Shown here: one piece after another, positions 33,685 through 42,493 of the stretch | Layout of the letters: each line of letters opens with the position of its first letter | Numbering within the stretch: the first letter of the stretch is position 1 | Origin: Ancrocorticia sp052089425 | GTDB lineage: Bacteria > Actinomycetota > Actinomycetes > Actinomycetales > Actinomycetaceae | Reading direction: 5' to 3' | Assembly (NCBI RefSeq): GCF_052089425.1 | Contig: NZ_JBQCZW010000003.1 | Span: 95,228-159,227 of the forward strand | Length of the DNA: 64,000 nucleotides | Notes under the pieces: generated by a model | Database searches by the model: none | Told to the model about the DNA's origin: nothing | What the model saw: the letters and a program-made list of their open reading frames with translations, nothing else | Translations under genes and position numbers: made by a program

Positions 33685-35580
33685 TTGCAGGTCACGCACC
33701 GATCGAGCGGGGGCGGCCGGGGTGGCGGGGCTCGGCCAGACGTTCGTGCTGCCCGGCACCGTGCTGGGCGTGGCAACCCCGCCGGGCTTGGCCAGATCGC
33801 GGCATGGTCAGGCGCTGTTGCTTTGCCCGTTGCCTTCCTCGGGGTATTCTTCGTGTGGCCCGTCGCGGCCATGCTGGTTCGCGGATTCGTGGGCGATGCG
33901 GGCTGGGACTTTTCGGGTTTCGCCGAGGTTCTGAGCCAAGAACGCACGTGGCGGATCATCTGGCAAACGCTGTGGATGGCGCTGGGCGGGACCGCCGGGG
34001 CGGTGGTGCTGGGTATTCCGGGGGCTTATGCGCTTTATCGGTGCACGTTTCCGGGGAGCCGCGTGCTGCGCGCCATTTCCTCGGTTCCCTTCGTGCTGCC
34101 CAGCGTTGTGGTGGGCGTGGCCTTCCGCGCGCTGCTTGGTAAAGGTGGGGCGTATGAGGCGTTGGGACTGGACGGTACGGCCAGCGCAGTGGTGATGGCC
34201 ATGGTGTTCTTCAACTTCTCGGTTGTAGTGCGCACCGTTGGTGGCATGTGGGCCGGGCTGGATCCGCGTGCGGAGGAGGCGGCACGAACACTGGGGGCAT
34301 CTCCCTTGCGCGCGCTGTTCACGGTTACGCTTCCGGCGCTGCGGCCCGCAATTGGTGCGGCGGCCAGTCTCGTGTTCCTATTCTGTTCCACCGCATACGG
34401 GATCGTCCAAACGCTAGGGCGTCCCGGATACGGAACGCTCGAATCAGAGATCTGGGTGCAAACAACCACCTTCTTGGATTTGCGGACTGCCGCCGTGCTC
34501 TCCTGCGTCCAATTCGTGATCGTGGCGATCGCGCTGGCGCTCAGCAACAAGCTGAACAATGACGTGGCGTTGCGCATGAATCCGGTGGCGCCGCGGAAGG
34601 TGCGGCGCGGGGATGTTGCCGCCGTAGGACTGACCGTGGCGGTTGTTGTTCTGCTTCTTATCGCACCTATGGCGTCCTTGGCATCGCGGGCTTTCCGGCA
34701 CGGGGACGCCTGGGGTATGGAGAACTTCCGGTTGCTGAACACGGCCGGACAAGGCTTCACCGGCGGGGTGAGCCCGGCGCAGGCTCTGAGAACCTCCGCG
34801 GAGATCGGGCTGCAGGCCACGGTGATCGCCTTGATCATCGGGGTACCGGTGGCACTCGTGCTGTCGCGGCGCACGCGGGGCGCCCTACGGGGTGGCCAGC
34901 GATTGTTGGACAGCCTAGTCATGCTGCCTCTTGGGATCTCTGCCGTAACCGTTGGATTTGGTTTCTTCATCTCGCTGCGCGGTGCCCTGCCCAACGAGGT
35001 CATGGTTCCACTCGTGCAGGCCGTTATCGCACTGCCGCTTGTGGTGCGCTCTCTCGTGCCCGTGCTGCGCGCAATCGACCCACGGCTTCGCGAGGCTGCC
35101 GCAACGTTGGGAGCCTCGCCGCTGCGCGTGCTGCTCACCGTTGACGGGCCGTTCATGATCCGTGGCCTCGGGCTGGCCACCGGCTTCGCGTTCGCCATAT
35201 CGCTTGGAGAATTCGGGGCCACGAGCTTCTTGGCCACGGCTGATCGGACCACGCTGCCAGTCCTTATTGCTAAGTTGCTTGGCCGCCCCGGAGCGGACAA
35301 CTATGGGATGGCCATGGCTGCCTCGCTGATCCTAGCCATCGTCACGGCCGGGGTCATGGCCCTGTGTGAATCGCTGCGGCCCCGCGCGGCCGGGAAGAAT
35401 GTGAATGCTGGCGCCCACTCTCACCACATCTTGACGCGCCAGCCGGGCGGCCCGGACGTGGAACCTTCCGTCACTACCACGATCGACGAGCGTCATTCAG
35501 GGGGATCTGACGTAGAAGGGTTCTTGGGAACTAGCAACGGTGCACCTGTTGAGCGATCAGCGAGTAAGGACAACACATGA
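33685..35580 (+). CDS. thiP: Thiamine ABC transporter permease, fused double domain
   Basis: The protein is 631 aa from the TTG at 33685, three bases after thiB. It has a Gly/Arg-rich N-terminal stretch and then two permease halves, each with an EAA-type loop: EEAARTLGASPLRALFTVT in the first and REAAATLGASPLRVLLTVD in the second. About 12 TM helices are expected. The last 60 residues are polar. The N-terminus is uncertain, since no ATG or GTG fits well and the ribosome site is weak. It overlaps thiQ by four bases. Confidence 0.88.
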   Translation: MQVTHRSSGGGRGGGARPDVRAARHRAGRGNPAGLGQIAAWSGAVALPVAFLGVFFVWPVAAMLVRGFVGDAGWDFSGFAEVLSQERTWRIIWQTLWMALGGTAGAVVLGIPGAYALYRCTFPGSRVLRAISSVPFVLPSVVVGVAFRALLGKGGAYEALGLDGTASAVVMAMVFFNFSVVVRTVGGMWAGLDPRAEEAARTLGASPLRALFTVTLPALRPAIGAAASLVFLFCSTAYGIVQTLGRPGYGTLESEIWVQTTTFLDLRTAAVLSCVQFVIVAIALALSNKLNNDVALRMNPVAPRKVRRGDVAAVGLTVAVVVLLLIAPMASLASRAFRHGDAWGMENFRLLNTAGQGFTGGVSPAQALRTSAEIGLQATVIALIIGVPVALVLSRRTRGALRGGQRLLDSLVMLPLGISAVTVGFGFFISLRGALPNEVMVPLVQAVIALPLVVRSLVPVLRAIDPRLREAAATLGASPLRVLLTVDGPFMIRGLGLATGFAFAISLGEFGATSFLATADRTTLPVLIAKLLGRPGADNYGMAMAASLILAIVTAGVMALCESLRPRAAGKNVNAGAHSHHILTRQPGGPDVEPSVTTTIDERHSGGSDVEGFLGTSNGAPVERSASKDNT

Positions 35581-36230
35581 GTGAATACGCTCTTGAATTG
35601 CAGAACGTGACCGTCACCTACACGGATGGCTTTGAAGCCTTGCATGGCGTGGACCTGCAGGTATCGCCGGGCGAAATCGTCGCACTACTGGGGCCATCTG
35701 GCTCCGGTAAGTCCTCCCTGTTGCGCGGTGTTGCTGGGCTTGAGGCAGTCACCTCGGGCCGGGTGCTGATTGCCGGTCAGGACGTGGCAGGTGTGCCCAC
35801 GCACAAGCGTGGTTGCGGCATGGTGTTTCAGGATGGACAGCTCTTTCCGCATCGAACCGTGGCGGGCAACGTGGCCTACAGCTTGGAACATACGGGAAGA
35901 TCCCGCGCGCAAATCAGGGAAGAAGTGGCCCACTGGCTGAACCTTGTGGGTCTGCCGGATTACGGCCCGCGTGCCATCACCACGTTATCGGGCGGTCAGG
36001 CTCAGCGCGTGGCACTGGCCCGCTCGCTAGCCCGCCGCACTGGCCTCCTGCTACTGGATGAACCTCTATCGGCGCTAGATCGCGAGCTGCGCGAACAGCT
36101 TGCCCTCGAGCTTCGCGGCATCCTCACTGCGGCAGATTCCAGCGCCGTGTACGTCACCCATGATCACGAAGAAGCGAACACACTAGCCGATCGTGTGGTG
36201 TACATGCGCGATGGCGAAATCACGGGGTGA
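35577..36230 (+). CDS. thiQ: Thiamine ABC transporter ATPase
   Basis: A 217-aa ABC ATPase with Walker A GPSGSGKSS, Q-loop VFQDGQLFPH, signature LSGGQAQRVALARSL and Walker B LLLLDEPLSALD followed by the H-loop THDHEEA. ATGA overlap with the permease. It provides the energy for the riboswitch-controlled importer. Confidence 0.93.
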   Translation: MSEYALELQNVTVTYTDGFEALHGVDLQVSPGEIVALLGPSGSGKSSLLRGVAGLEAVTSGRVLIAGQDVAGVPTHKRGCGMVFQDGQLFPHRTVAGNVAYSLEHTGRSRAQIREEVAHWLNLVGLPDYGPRAITTLSGGQAQRVALARSLARRTGLLLLDEPLSALDRELREQLALELRGILTAADSSAVYVTHDHEEANTLADRVVYMRDGEITG

Positions 36231-36388
36231 CAATGCCGATTGAGCTGTGCGTTGACTTATTCAGTGGCATCTTCGAGTTGTATTGGCAGGGCTTGATGTT
36301 TCCGGCTCGGGTCGAGCAGTGAGTTGCTGTTGATAGCCTCGACGTGTATCGCGATCCGACGCCCGACCAGCTGCGAGAACTGTGCCTG

Positions 36389-36412
36389 ACTAGTTACACA
36401 TCGTTGTACTAG
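36389..36412. promoter_or_regulatory. Imperfect palindrome upstream of the broken antitoxin
   Basis: ACTAGTTACA and TGTACTAG form an imperfect dyad (one-base slip) ending about ten bases before the short ORF at 36422. The related word TACTAGT recurs just after its stop at 36554-36560. RHH antitoxins bind such dyads. The matching word on both sides could also mark a deletion scar. The other 150 bases of this gap (36231-36388) hold no convincing gene. Confidence 0.35.
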
Positions 36413-36421
36413 GCTTTGGAC

Positions 36422-36553
36422 ATGGAACGGAAAATGTCCGGCAGAGAAATCTCAGAAGCCGAAGTGGACGCTTGGGTTGCCGAGGCCGAGCAGGGCTACG
36501 CCGTTGAAGAGTTGCAAACTCGCAGAATTTCCGGTACCAGTCCCAACTTGTAG
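36422..36553 (+). pseudogene. Truncated RHH/CopG-type antitoxin, N-terminus only
   Basis: A 43-codon frame starting at ATG 36422 contains ISEAEVDAWVAEAEQGYAVEEL, which is the typical N-terminal helix of small CopG-family antitoxins (pattern I-S-E-x-D/E-V-x-x-W-x-x-E-A-E-x-G-Y-x-V-E-x-L). The family then continues with a GRP linker and a ribbon-helix-helix DNA-binding domain of about 50 residues. Here a stop follows the short tail RRISGTSPNL. No toxin gene is recognisable next to it. I read it as a decayed module. A very short independent protein is less likely. Confidence 0.55.
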
Positions 36554-36574
36554 TACTAGTTCTCGCCTATAAAG

Positions 36575-37675
36575 CTATGGCGTGCGGAGTACGCCCACCG
36601 GGTCGCGAGATGCGGCGTAGATGGCCGGGGGCAGGGCTGAGAGCAGAGCTGCGATCAGGGAGAGCATGCCCACCCCGATACTGAAACTTGTGGGTGGCAC
36701 GGCGCCCATTTGTCCGGTGATCGCCCGCCCGATGATGATCCCCAGAACAGCGCCGATCAGTGCGGTGTAGGCAGTCCTGAGAACCACCAGCGCGATGATT
36801 GTTGAGCGCGTAGCCCCGAGTGCCCGGCGCCTTCCCAGATCAGCCCTCCGCACCAATACATCTGCGAGTGTCACCGTGGCAACGAGTACCGCGCCGCCCC
36901 CAAGTACGCCGAGCAGTAGAGCCCGTCCAAACACCGCCACGTCTCCCATAACCTGACTCTGTAACTCTGCGGCCCCAATTGGCGATTGAACTTTTATATC
37001 GCCAGGATCGGCGTCCATCACGCCAAGTACGGCAGTTTGAGTTGCTTGAGCCACTTCCGAATCTGCGAGTATCACCTGTAACGTGCTGCTCGGTCCATCG
37101 GTCAGCGGCACGTAGAGGATTCCCGCCTCGTAATCGTTGAACGGAGTACGGGACTCGAACGATCCAACGATATTGAGGTCCAAGAGTCCAGCTTCAGAAT
37201 CGAGCCGAACCCAACCGGCAGCTCCATCCAGCCCCAAATTCTCCATGGCGGTTGCCGAAGCCAGCGCCTCGCCGGGGCCGGGCATCCTACCGTTGACGAG
37301 TATCGCGGCATCGCCGATATCTCCGGTAATTCCCCACGCGGGAACCTTGGTGCCGCCTGCCCCGAGAGCCCCATTGACCACGTCCACAGTGGAGCGCACG
37401 CCAAAGCTTCGTTCGACCGTGGAGAAGCCATTCACTGAATCCACGACGGTTGGTGAAATGTACTGCTTGTCTGTGGTGAGATCCGTGATCACGAGCAGGC
37501 GAGAGCCTGCCGATTCCAGCCGCTCTTGGACTTGCACTTCGGTAGCGGCCGTACGGCCAACCGTGAGCAGGGTTGCCGTGCACATGGCAAGAACCAAGAA
37601 AGTAACGAGCAGTGAGGACACCTTTGAGGCAGTCACCATCGCCCACGATTCGCGAAAGACAAGCCGGATCCTCAT
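36575..37675 (-). CDS. ABC transporter permease, MacB/FtsX type
   Basis: A 366-aa protein with one N-terminal TM helix, a periplasmic-type MacB domain of about 230 residues, and three C-terminal TM helices around ADLGRRRALGATRSTIIALVVLRTAY, the FtsX-family signature. It is the last gene of a three-gene exporter: adaptor, ATPase, permease. It begins four bases inside the ATPase gene. Such systems export or extract peptides or lipids, or act on membrane-active antibiotics. The substrate is unknown. Confidence 0.88.
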   Translation of the reverse strand: MRIRLVFRESWAMVTASKVSSLLVTFLVLAMCTATLLTVGRTAATEVQVQERLESAGSRLLVITDLTTDKQYISPTVVDSVNGFSTVERSFGVRSTVDVVNGALGAGGTKVPAWGITGDIGDAAILVNGRMPGPGEALASATAMENLGLDGAAGWVRLDSEAGLLDLNIVGSFESRTPFNDYEAGILYVPLTDGPSSTLQVILADSEVAQATQTAVLGVMDADPGDIKVQSPIGAAELQSQVMGDVAVFGRALLLGVLGGGAVLVATVTLADVLVRRADLGRRRALGATRSTIIALVVLRTAYTALIGAVLGIIIGRAITGQMGAVPPTSFSIGVGMLSLIAALLSALPPAIYAASRDPVGVLRTP

Positions 37676-38316
37676 AGAGTGAGAACCATCTGCGAATGGG
37701 AAATGACGAAGGGATCGTGAGTCGCAATCACCACGGTTCTTTCACGCCGATTGTCGTTTGACGCAGCTGAGAGCGTATCCAATACGATCTGCGAATTCTC
37801 CACGTCTAGATTTCCCGTCGGCTCATCGGCAAGAATTACGGTGGGATCGTTCATCAGCGCCCTACACACGGCCACGCGTTGAGCCTGACCACCGGAAATC
37901 TCGCCCGGGCGGTGATCGGCGCGCCCGCTCACACCCATCTCTTCCAGTAATTGGTAGCCGCGCTCGCGGGCCTTGCGCCGGTCCCACCCGGCGTACAAGG
38001 CGGGTTCGATCACGGAGTCGATGATCTTTCGCTTGGGGTCCAGAGCGGAGTCCTGAAAAACGAAACCGATCTTTTGTGCCCGAATGAGAGAGCGGCTGGC
38101 GTCCGAGATCCGGCTGACTTTCTCATCTCCCAAAAGAACTGAGCCTTTCGCCGGTGTGAGCATGAGGCCAAGAATGTAGAGCAAAGTGGACTTTCCACGC
38201 CCTGATGGTCCCGTCATGGCGGTGACGCAGCCCGTAGAGAACTCGTAGCTCAATCCGTCAAAAAGCTCTTCTCCGCCCTTCTTATATTGGAAGGCGAGAT
38301 CCTCAACTGCGAGCAT
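37672..38316 (-). CDS. ABC transporter ATPase, LolD/MacB type
   Basis: A 214-aa ATPase with Walker A TGPSGRGKSTLL, Q-loop FQDSALDP, signature ISGGQAQRVAVCRAL, Walker B VILADEPTGNLD and the H-loop IATHDPFVISHS. The EPTGNLD form is typical of MacB/LolD exporters and not of importers. It overlaps its neighbours by one base (adaptor) and four bases (permease), so all three are one translational unit. Confidence 0.92.
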   Translation of the reverse strand: MLAVEDLAFQYKKGGEELFDGLSYEFSTGCVTAMTGPSGRGKSTLLYILGLMLTPAKGSVLLGDEKVSRISDASRSLIRAQKIGFVFQDSALDPKRKIIDSVIEPALYAGWDRRKARERGYQLLEEMGVSGRADHRPGEISGGQAQRVAVCRALMNDPTVILADEPTGNLDVENSQIVLDTLSAASNDNRRERTVVIATHDPFVISHSQMVLTL

Positions 38317-39425
38317 TACGGCTGCTCCGTGTCAGTGGTCCCTGAATCTACTGGAGCTGCCGCGTTCGAGGGAACCTCTACCTTCGTTCCAGCATCGATA
38401 CCGTCCACAATGGCAACGCCTTGACCAGAGCCGCGCACATCCACCGGGACGTCTCCGGATTCAGTCACGACGTATGTTGCGCCGTCGCTTCCCGTTCGCA
38501 CGGCCGCTGCCGGTACACCCACGCCGTCTACTTCGGGAACAATATTGACTGTCGAATTGACCGAAACCTGCTCATCGGTGGGGAGCGCATCGCATTCCCC
38601 ACCACATACGGGACCACCGCCAGGCGCGGTGAGAATGTAATCGTAGGTCATGTCCTCGTTTTGGCTAACCTCGCTCACCACTGCGTCCCACGTGTAGTCC
38701 CCATACTTGAGGGAGATAGTTGCTTCAGAGGGAATGAGATTCGCTTGTTGTTCCCCAACTACGAGGACAAAGGTTCGGTCCCCTGTGGGAGCGCTGACGG
38801 CATCCTCGCCACCTACCAGAGGTTTACCTACGGCGATGGCCTCGGAGAGTCGAATCGTCGTGGGGAGTTGGCTGATGGCTACCAACTCGCCAAGCTGAAT
38901 TGATCCGCTCTGATCCTGCCCAAGATCTTTCTGCCATCTCTTCACGGCATTCTCAGTAGCTGGCCCGAACTTTCCGTCCGGATAAAGATTGAAATACCCT
39001 AGATCGCGCAAAGCGTTCTGAAGTGTCAGAACGTCGTCACCTTCAACGCCGTTGGATAGCTCGCGGTAGAACGGAAGCTCTGCACGGATGGCGCGCACCG
39101 GAGTATCACCCACAACAAAGATGGTCTCTCCTTGCCCATGATCGCCCGGCGAAACTTTGCGCACGATGCCCGTCAGGGAGTTGGATGCGACGACCTTCAT
39201 GGGCTGTCGAACTGTTGTGGTCAGTGAGATTGAGCGCCCCACGCTGGTCTCGGTGGCTTCCGCCCACACGGCCTGAGAAGTTGCGTTATCGGAGGTTTCA
39301 CCGTTTTGATCACCAAGAGTGGCCCGCCCCGCCCACCACCCAGCCGCGGCAATAGCAATGACCACGAGCGTAGCGAGGAGTGTGCGGAGCCACCGCCGCG
39401 GCTTGTTTACCCTCTGATCAGGCAT
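38316..39425 (-). CDS. Exporter adaptor with peptidoglycan-binding domain
   Basis: A 369-aa membrane-anchored protein with one TM helix at residues 14-32. A barrel-sandwich part follows, and a PG_binding_1-like repeat LGYFNLYPDGKFGPATENAV lies at about residues 142-166. The C-terminal half contains a beta-rich region with the paired Cys CGGECD. HlyD-like adaptors with a peptidoglycan-binding domain accompany MacB-type transporters in Gram-positive bacteria. It is the first gene of the exporter operon and is divergent from a lipoprotein gene. A 151-bp gap lies upstream before the repeat tract. Confidence 0.85.
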   Translation of the reverse strand: MPDQRVNKPRRWLRTLLATLVVIAIAAAGWWAGRATLGDQNGETSDNATSQAVWAEATETSVGRSISLTTTVRQPMKVVASNSLTGIVRKVSPGDHGQGETIFVVGDTPVRAIRAELPFYRELSNGVEGDDVLTLQNALRDLGYFNLYPDGKFGPATENAVKRWQKDLGQDQSGSIQLGELVAISQLPTTIRLSEAIAVGKPLVGGEDAVSAPTGDRTFVLVVGEQQANLIPSEATISLKYGDYTWDAVVSEVSQNEDMTYDYILTAPGGGPVCGGECDALPTDEQVSVNSTVNIVPEVDGVGVPAAAVRTGSDGATYVVTESGDVPVDVRGSGQGVAIVDGIDAGTKVEVPSNAAAPVDSGTTDTEQP

Positions 39426-39576
39426 CGTAATCCTTGCCCACTGTCTTCAATGACTTGATGCCCTTCTAGCAGGCAACTTCTTCTGGCTTACCATAGCAGA
39501 TAAAACACGGTTCTTATGATGATTTGTGGAACTGAAACTGCATACATCACATCAGGGATTGATCTAGCATTATCGT

Positions 39577-39786
39577 GAGGTTTTAGAGGTTTTAGAGGTT
39601 TTAGAGGTTGGAGGTCTCATGCGACGCTACANNNNNNNNNNNNNNNNNNNNNNNNNNNNNNNNNNNNNNNNNNNNNNNNNNNNNNNNNNNNNNNNNNNNN
39701 NNNNNNNNNNNNNNNNNNNNNNNNNNNNNNNGAGGTTTTAGAGGTTTTAGAGGTTTTAGAGGTTGGAGGTCTCATGCGACGCTACA
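39577..39786 (+). repeat. 9-bp minisatellite and assembly gap upstream of the lipoprotein gene
   Basis: The unit GAGGTTTTA is repeated three times plus a variant GAGGTTGGA, then a leader and the lipoprotein start codon. This 55-base block occurs at 39577-39631, is followed by exactly 100 N (39632-39731), and recurs identically at 39732-39786. The left copy ends where the gap begins. An exact terminal overlap of 55 bases is what two k-mer contigs joined with a 100-N spacer give, so the second copy is probably an artefact and the number of repeats is unresolved. Confidence 0.75.
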
Positions 39787-40496
39787 TTGTAGCGATGACA
39801 GTTGTAATACCGGTGCTGCTGATCGCTGGCTGTGGGACCGGAACGGCTGAGAACTCAGCCACGGGCCAATCGTCTCCACAAGAGGCATCGGACGGCTATC
39901 CGGAGACTTGGGACGATAAGTTGGATGGCAAGTCGCGCGATGAACTGATTGAGGACTATCGGATTGAACTTTTGGCGAAGAGCACTGCGAATGCTCAGGA
40001 ATATGGGGTGGACCTCGATATTGATTTGGAGGATTACCCGGTTATTCGAGTTCCTGAACCTGAAGAGATGCCGGAAGTTCAGGCTCAATGTCTGAGGGCT
40101 CAGGGGTTTGATGCCTATTCAAGTGCTGATGGTTCGGTGTGGACGGAATCGGTACCTGATGATCAGATACCCGCAAATAATCGGGCGTTCACTATCTGTG
40201 AGCTTCAGTATCCAATCGATCCGGTCACGAGTGGTCCATACCCGCGAGAAGCGCTCGATACTCTGTATGACTACGATATTTCCACAGTAGTGCCGTGCCT
40301 TGAGGAACTTGGTTACGTGGTGGAAGAGCCGCCAAGTAAGGAATCTTGGGTTGATGCGATGGTGGTTGAGGGAATCGCATGGAATCCATATGACAGTTTG
40401 AAGACAGGTGAGTTGGCATCCGACCATGCCAAGCTAGGCGAGATCTACACTGCGTGCCCGGATACACCCGCGGATTTCTGGCCCAGCTACGAATAG
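39774..40496 (+). CDS. Lipoprotein divergent from the MacB-like exporter
   Basis: A 240-aa protein with an N-terminal hydrophobic segment and the lipobox LIAGC at residues 16-20, then a Ser/Thr-rich stretch and a mature domain with five more Cys spread in CLRAQGFDAYSSADG, ICELQYPID, CLEELGY and CPDTPADF. I do not recognise the family. Similar exported proteins often flank ABC exporters with PG-binding adaptors. ATG 39774 follows GGAGG. The upstream 9-bp repeats lie between the promoter region and this ribosome site, and the frame across them is open (E-V-L units) but has no start. Confidence 0.7.
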   Translation: MRRYIVAMTVVIPVLLIAGCGTGTAENSATGQSSPQEASDGYPETWDDKLDGKSRDELIEDYRIELLAKSTANAQEYGVDLDIDLEDYPVIRVPEPEEMPEVQAQCLRAQGFDAYSSADGSVWTESVPDDQIPANNRAFTICELQYPIDPVTSGPYPREALDTLYDYDISTVVPCLEELGYVVEEPPSKESWVDAMVVEGIAWNPYDSLKTGELASDHAKLGEIYTACPDTPADFWPSYE

Positions 40497-40601
40497 CCAG
40501 TGCACGCTGGTGGCTCCTGAGAGAATCCCCAGCCCTTCTCAAACCCCGTGCAAATCTGGCGAAACTGGCCGCTTCAGACCTTAGTCCCGTATTCTTGAGG
40601 C

Positions 40602-41495
40602 ATGGCAATACGGGAGATCACCGCGATTGAGGTGGCGCAGCTGGCACCTCGGCTCGTTGATCATATGGCGCGCATTCGGCGAGACAGCGGTGCTTTGCGC
40701 CCGTCAGCCGTGGAATCTTTCAGGGCCACCCAGCTCCAGCGTTTTCGCGTGGGCACTCCATGCGATTCGCGCATCTTCGTCAACGATTCTCTTGACCAAT
40801 GGCTATGGATCGATACCACGCTGGTGGATGTGTACGTGGAGCCTCCGGTGGAACCATGGGTTGACGCGCTGGCCGCCATCATGGGCGGCAAGGAGATCCT
40901 AGTCCACAGATTTTCCCACGGAGACAGCTTCGAATTCTTTGACGCCTTGGCCCTGCGGGAGATCGGGCATTACCTGACCGCTCACGTTCGTGTGTTGGGT
41001 GGCCTCCAAGAAGAGGGCCAAGAGCCGCTCAAACGAACAGATGTTTTCCTGCGGTCCATGAGCGCCGGCGAACTGGGCGAATTCACTGACGCAATTTGTG
41101 AATCGTGGGGCAGGCACCGCTCCGTCGTCGAACTCAATCAAACCGCGGACGAACTACGTAAGGACGCCGAGGCAACGATGCGCCGGACGTTGTACGATGG
41201 CGTCTCCACCCCCGGACACGAGGTTCTCGCGATCTGTACCGAAACGCAGGTGGTGGGCGGAATCTGGGTGGAAATAGACGGGAGCCACGCCAAACTCTGG
41301 AAGCTATACATCTACAGGCCCTATCGCGGCCATTCATATTCGCGCGGCGCACTCATCGCGCTGGGGGAGCGGCTGCGCGGCGAAGGTGCTAAGCGGATCC
41401 GGACCGAACTGCTGCCCACTCAGCACCATATCCGTGAGGTGTTCGAATCCGCCGGATTCACCCTCACCGAGAAGGTCGTGGGCGCTTCAGCCTAG
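40602..41495 (+). CDS. GNAT-family acetyltransferase-like protein
   Basis: A 297-aa protein. The C-terminal 150 residues carry a GNAT-type core (VLAICTETQVVGGIWVEID, LWKLYIYRPYRGHSYSRGAL and the following helix). The N-terminal 140 residues look like a separate or degenerate second domain. The acetyl-CoA loop RPYRGHSYSRGAL is an unusual form of the R/Q-x-x-G-x-G/A motif, so the donor binding is uncertain. It is convergent with the patatin gene and overlaps it by four bases at the 3' end. Confidence 0.75.
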   Translation: MAIREITAIEVAQLAPRLVDHMARIRRDSGALRPSAVESFRATQLQRFRVGTPCDSRIFVNDSLDQWLWIDTTLVDVYVEPPVEPWVDALAAIMGGKEILVHRFSHGDSFEFFDALALREIGHYLTAHVRVLGGLQEEGQEPLKRTDVFLRSMSAGELGEFTDAICESWGRHRSVVELNQTADELRKDAEATMRRTLYDGVSTPGHEVLAICTETQVVGGIWVEIDGSHAKLWKLYIYRPYRGHSYSRGALIALGERLRGEGAKRIRTELLPTQHHIREVFESAGFTLTEKVVGASA

Positions 41496-42367
41496 AGTTC
41501 GAGGAAGCGAAGGAGATCCGGGAACATGCGGCGGATCTGAGCCTCGCCCGCATTATAGTTGGCCTGAAGCTTCGCCACGTTCTTCTCATGGTTGGAGACC
41601 ATCATCTTGTCCGGGAAGTAAAGCCAAGCGCGGCCCTCGCGTTCCAGCTCAAACAGGCGGTCACGCGTGCGGTTGTAGTGCTGCCACCGGTTGATGAGGC
41701 CCTCGGCCACCGTGGGGTGCTCGCGGAAATAGCGGCGGAGAAGCTCCGGGCGCCTCGGGGCGGACTTGCGGTAGGAGCGCGGGCGGGTCATCACCACCAC
41801 GAAATTCTCATAGCCGTCCGCCATCGCGGCATCCAGCGGGATTCCGCCCGATGGGCCCAGCGCACCATCCATGTACAGATCGCCATCCACCTCGATTGGG
41901 AGCATGAGGCCGGGCATCGTGGATGATGCGCGAACCTTCTTCATGAGGTCCTCTTGGCTGCGGATCGAAGCCTTGTCCCAGTAGACTTCCTGGCCATCCT
42001 CCACACGGTAGGCGCCGATCCGGAGGTTGGCTGGATGGTTCTGAAAAGCCTGATAGGGATAGGCCAGAGGTTGGCCCGGCATCGTGGCTGTTTCGTAGAT
42101 ATATTCTGCGTTGAAGTAGCCTTCGCCGCGCACGAACGTGCCAAGGCCGCCGATCTGCGGGCTGCCGAGGAAATCCACCCAGCACTCCTTCGTACGCTGG
42201 ACGTCCCCTCCCAAGTAATTGATGGAATTCGAGGATCCAGCCGATATCCCCGAGACATGCGGGAACACGATGTTGTTTTCGATCAGGGAGACCACTACCG
42301 GCGATGTTCCGCTGGCGCGCATCCCGCCACCCTCGAACACGAGTGCCGTTTCTTCTAATTTTGGCAT
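41492..42367 (-). CDS. Patatin-like phospholipase
   Basis: A 291-aa serine hydrolase of the bacterial patatin family. The oxyanion loop is LVFEGGGMRASGTSPVV, the nucleophile elbow VSGISAGSS (Gly-x-Ser-x-Gly/Ala), and the catalytic Asp in LYMDGALGPSGGIPL. There is no signal peptide, so it is likely cytoplasmic or membrane-associated. ATG 42367. Lipid substrates and target are unknown. Confidence 0.9.
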   Translation of the reverse strand: MPKLEETALVFEGGGMRASGTSPVVVSLIENNIVFPHVSGISAGSSNSINYLGGDVQRTKECWVDFLGSPQIGGLGTFVRGEGYFNAEYIYETATMPGQPLAYPYQAFQNHPANLRIGAYRVEDGQEVYWDKASIRSQEDLMKKVRASSTMPGLMLPIEVDGDLYMDGALGPSGGIPLDAAMADGYENFVVVMTRPRSYRKSAPRRPELLRRYFREHPTVAEGLINRWQHYNRTRDRLFELEREGRAWLYFPDKMMVSNHEKNVAKLQANYNAGEAQIRRMFPDLLRFLEL

Positions 42368-42493
42368 GGCTCTATTGTATCGAGGTGTGGCGCGTCTTGT
42401 AGAGGGAGGGCCGCAGGGCGTTCATGTGTTTGGTGTGGATCTGGTGCTGGGAAGAGGTGCGCCGGGCGCGGAGACTCCAGCTAGGATAGTCGG

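Noticed and set aside
36233..36322. 29-codon frame directly after thiQ
   Set aside because: No ribosome site, no recognisable motif, and it lies in the decayed region.
39577..39631. CRISPR-like repeats or attachment site
   Set aside because: Nine-base units without unique spacers are a minisatellite, and no integrase is present.
39608..39850. Long frame spanning the N gap
   Set aside because: It is read through 100 N and through the repeated 55-base block in a wrong frame; it is an artefact of the gap.
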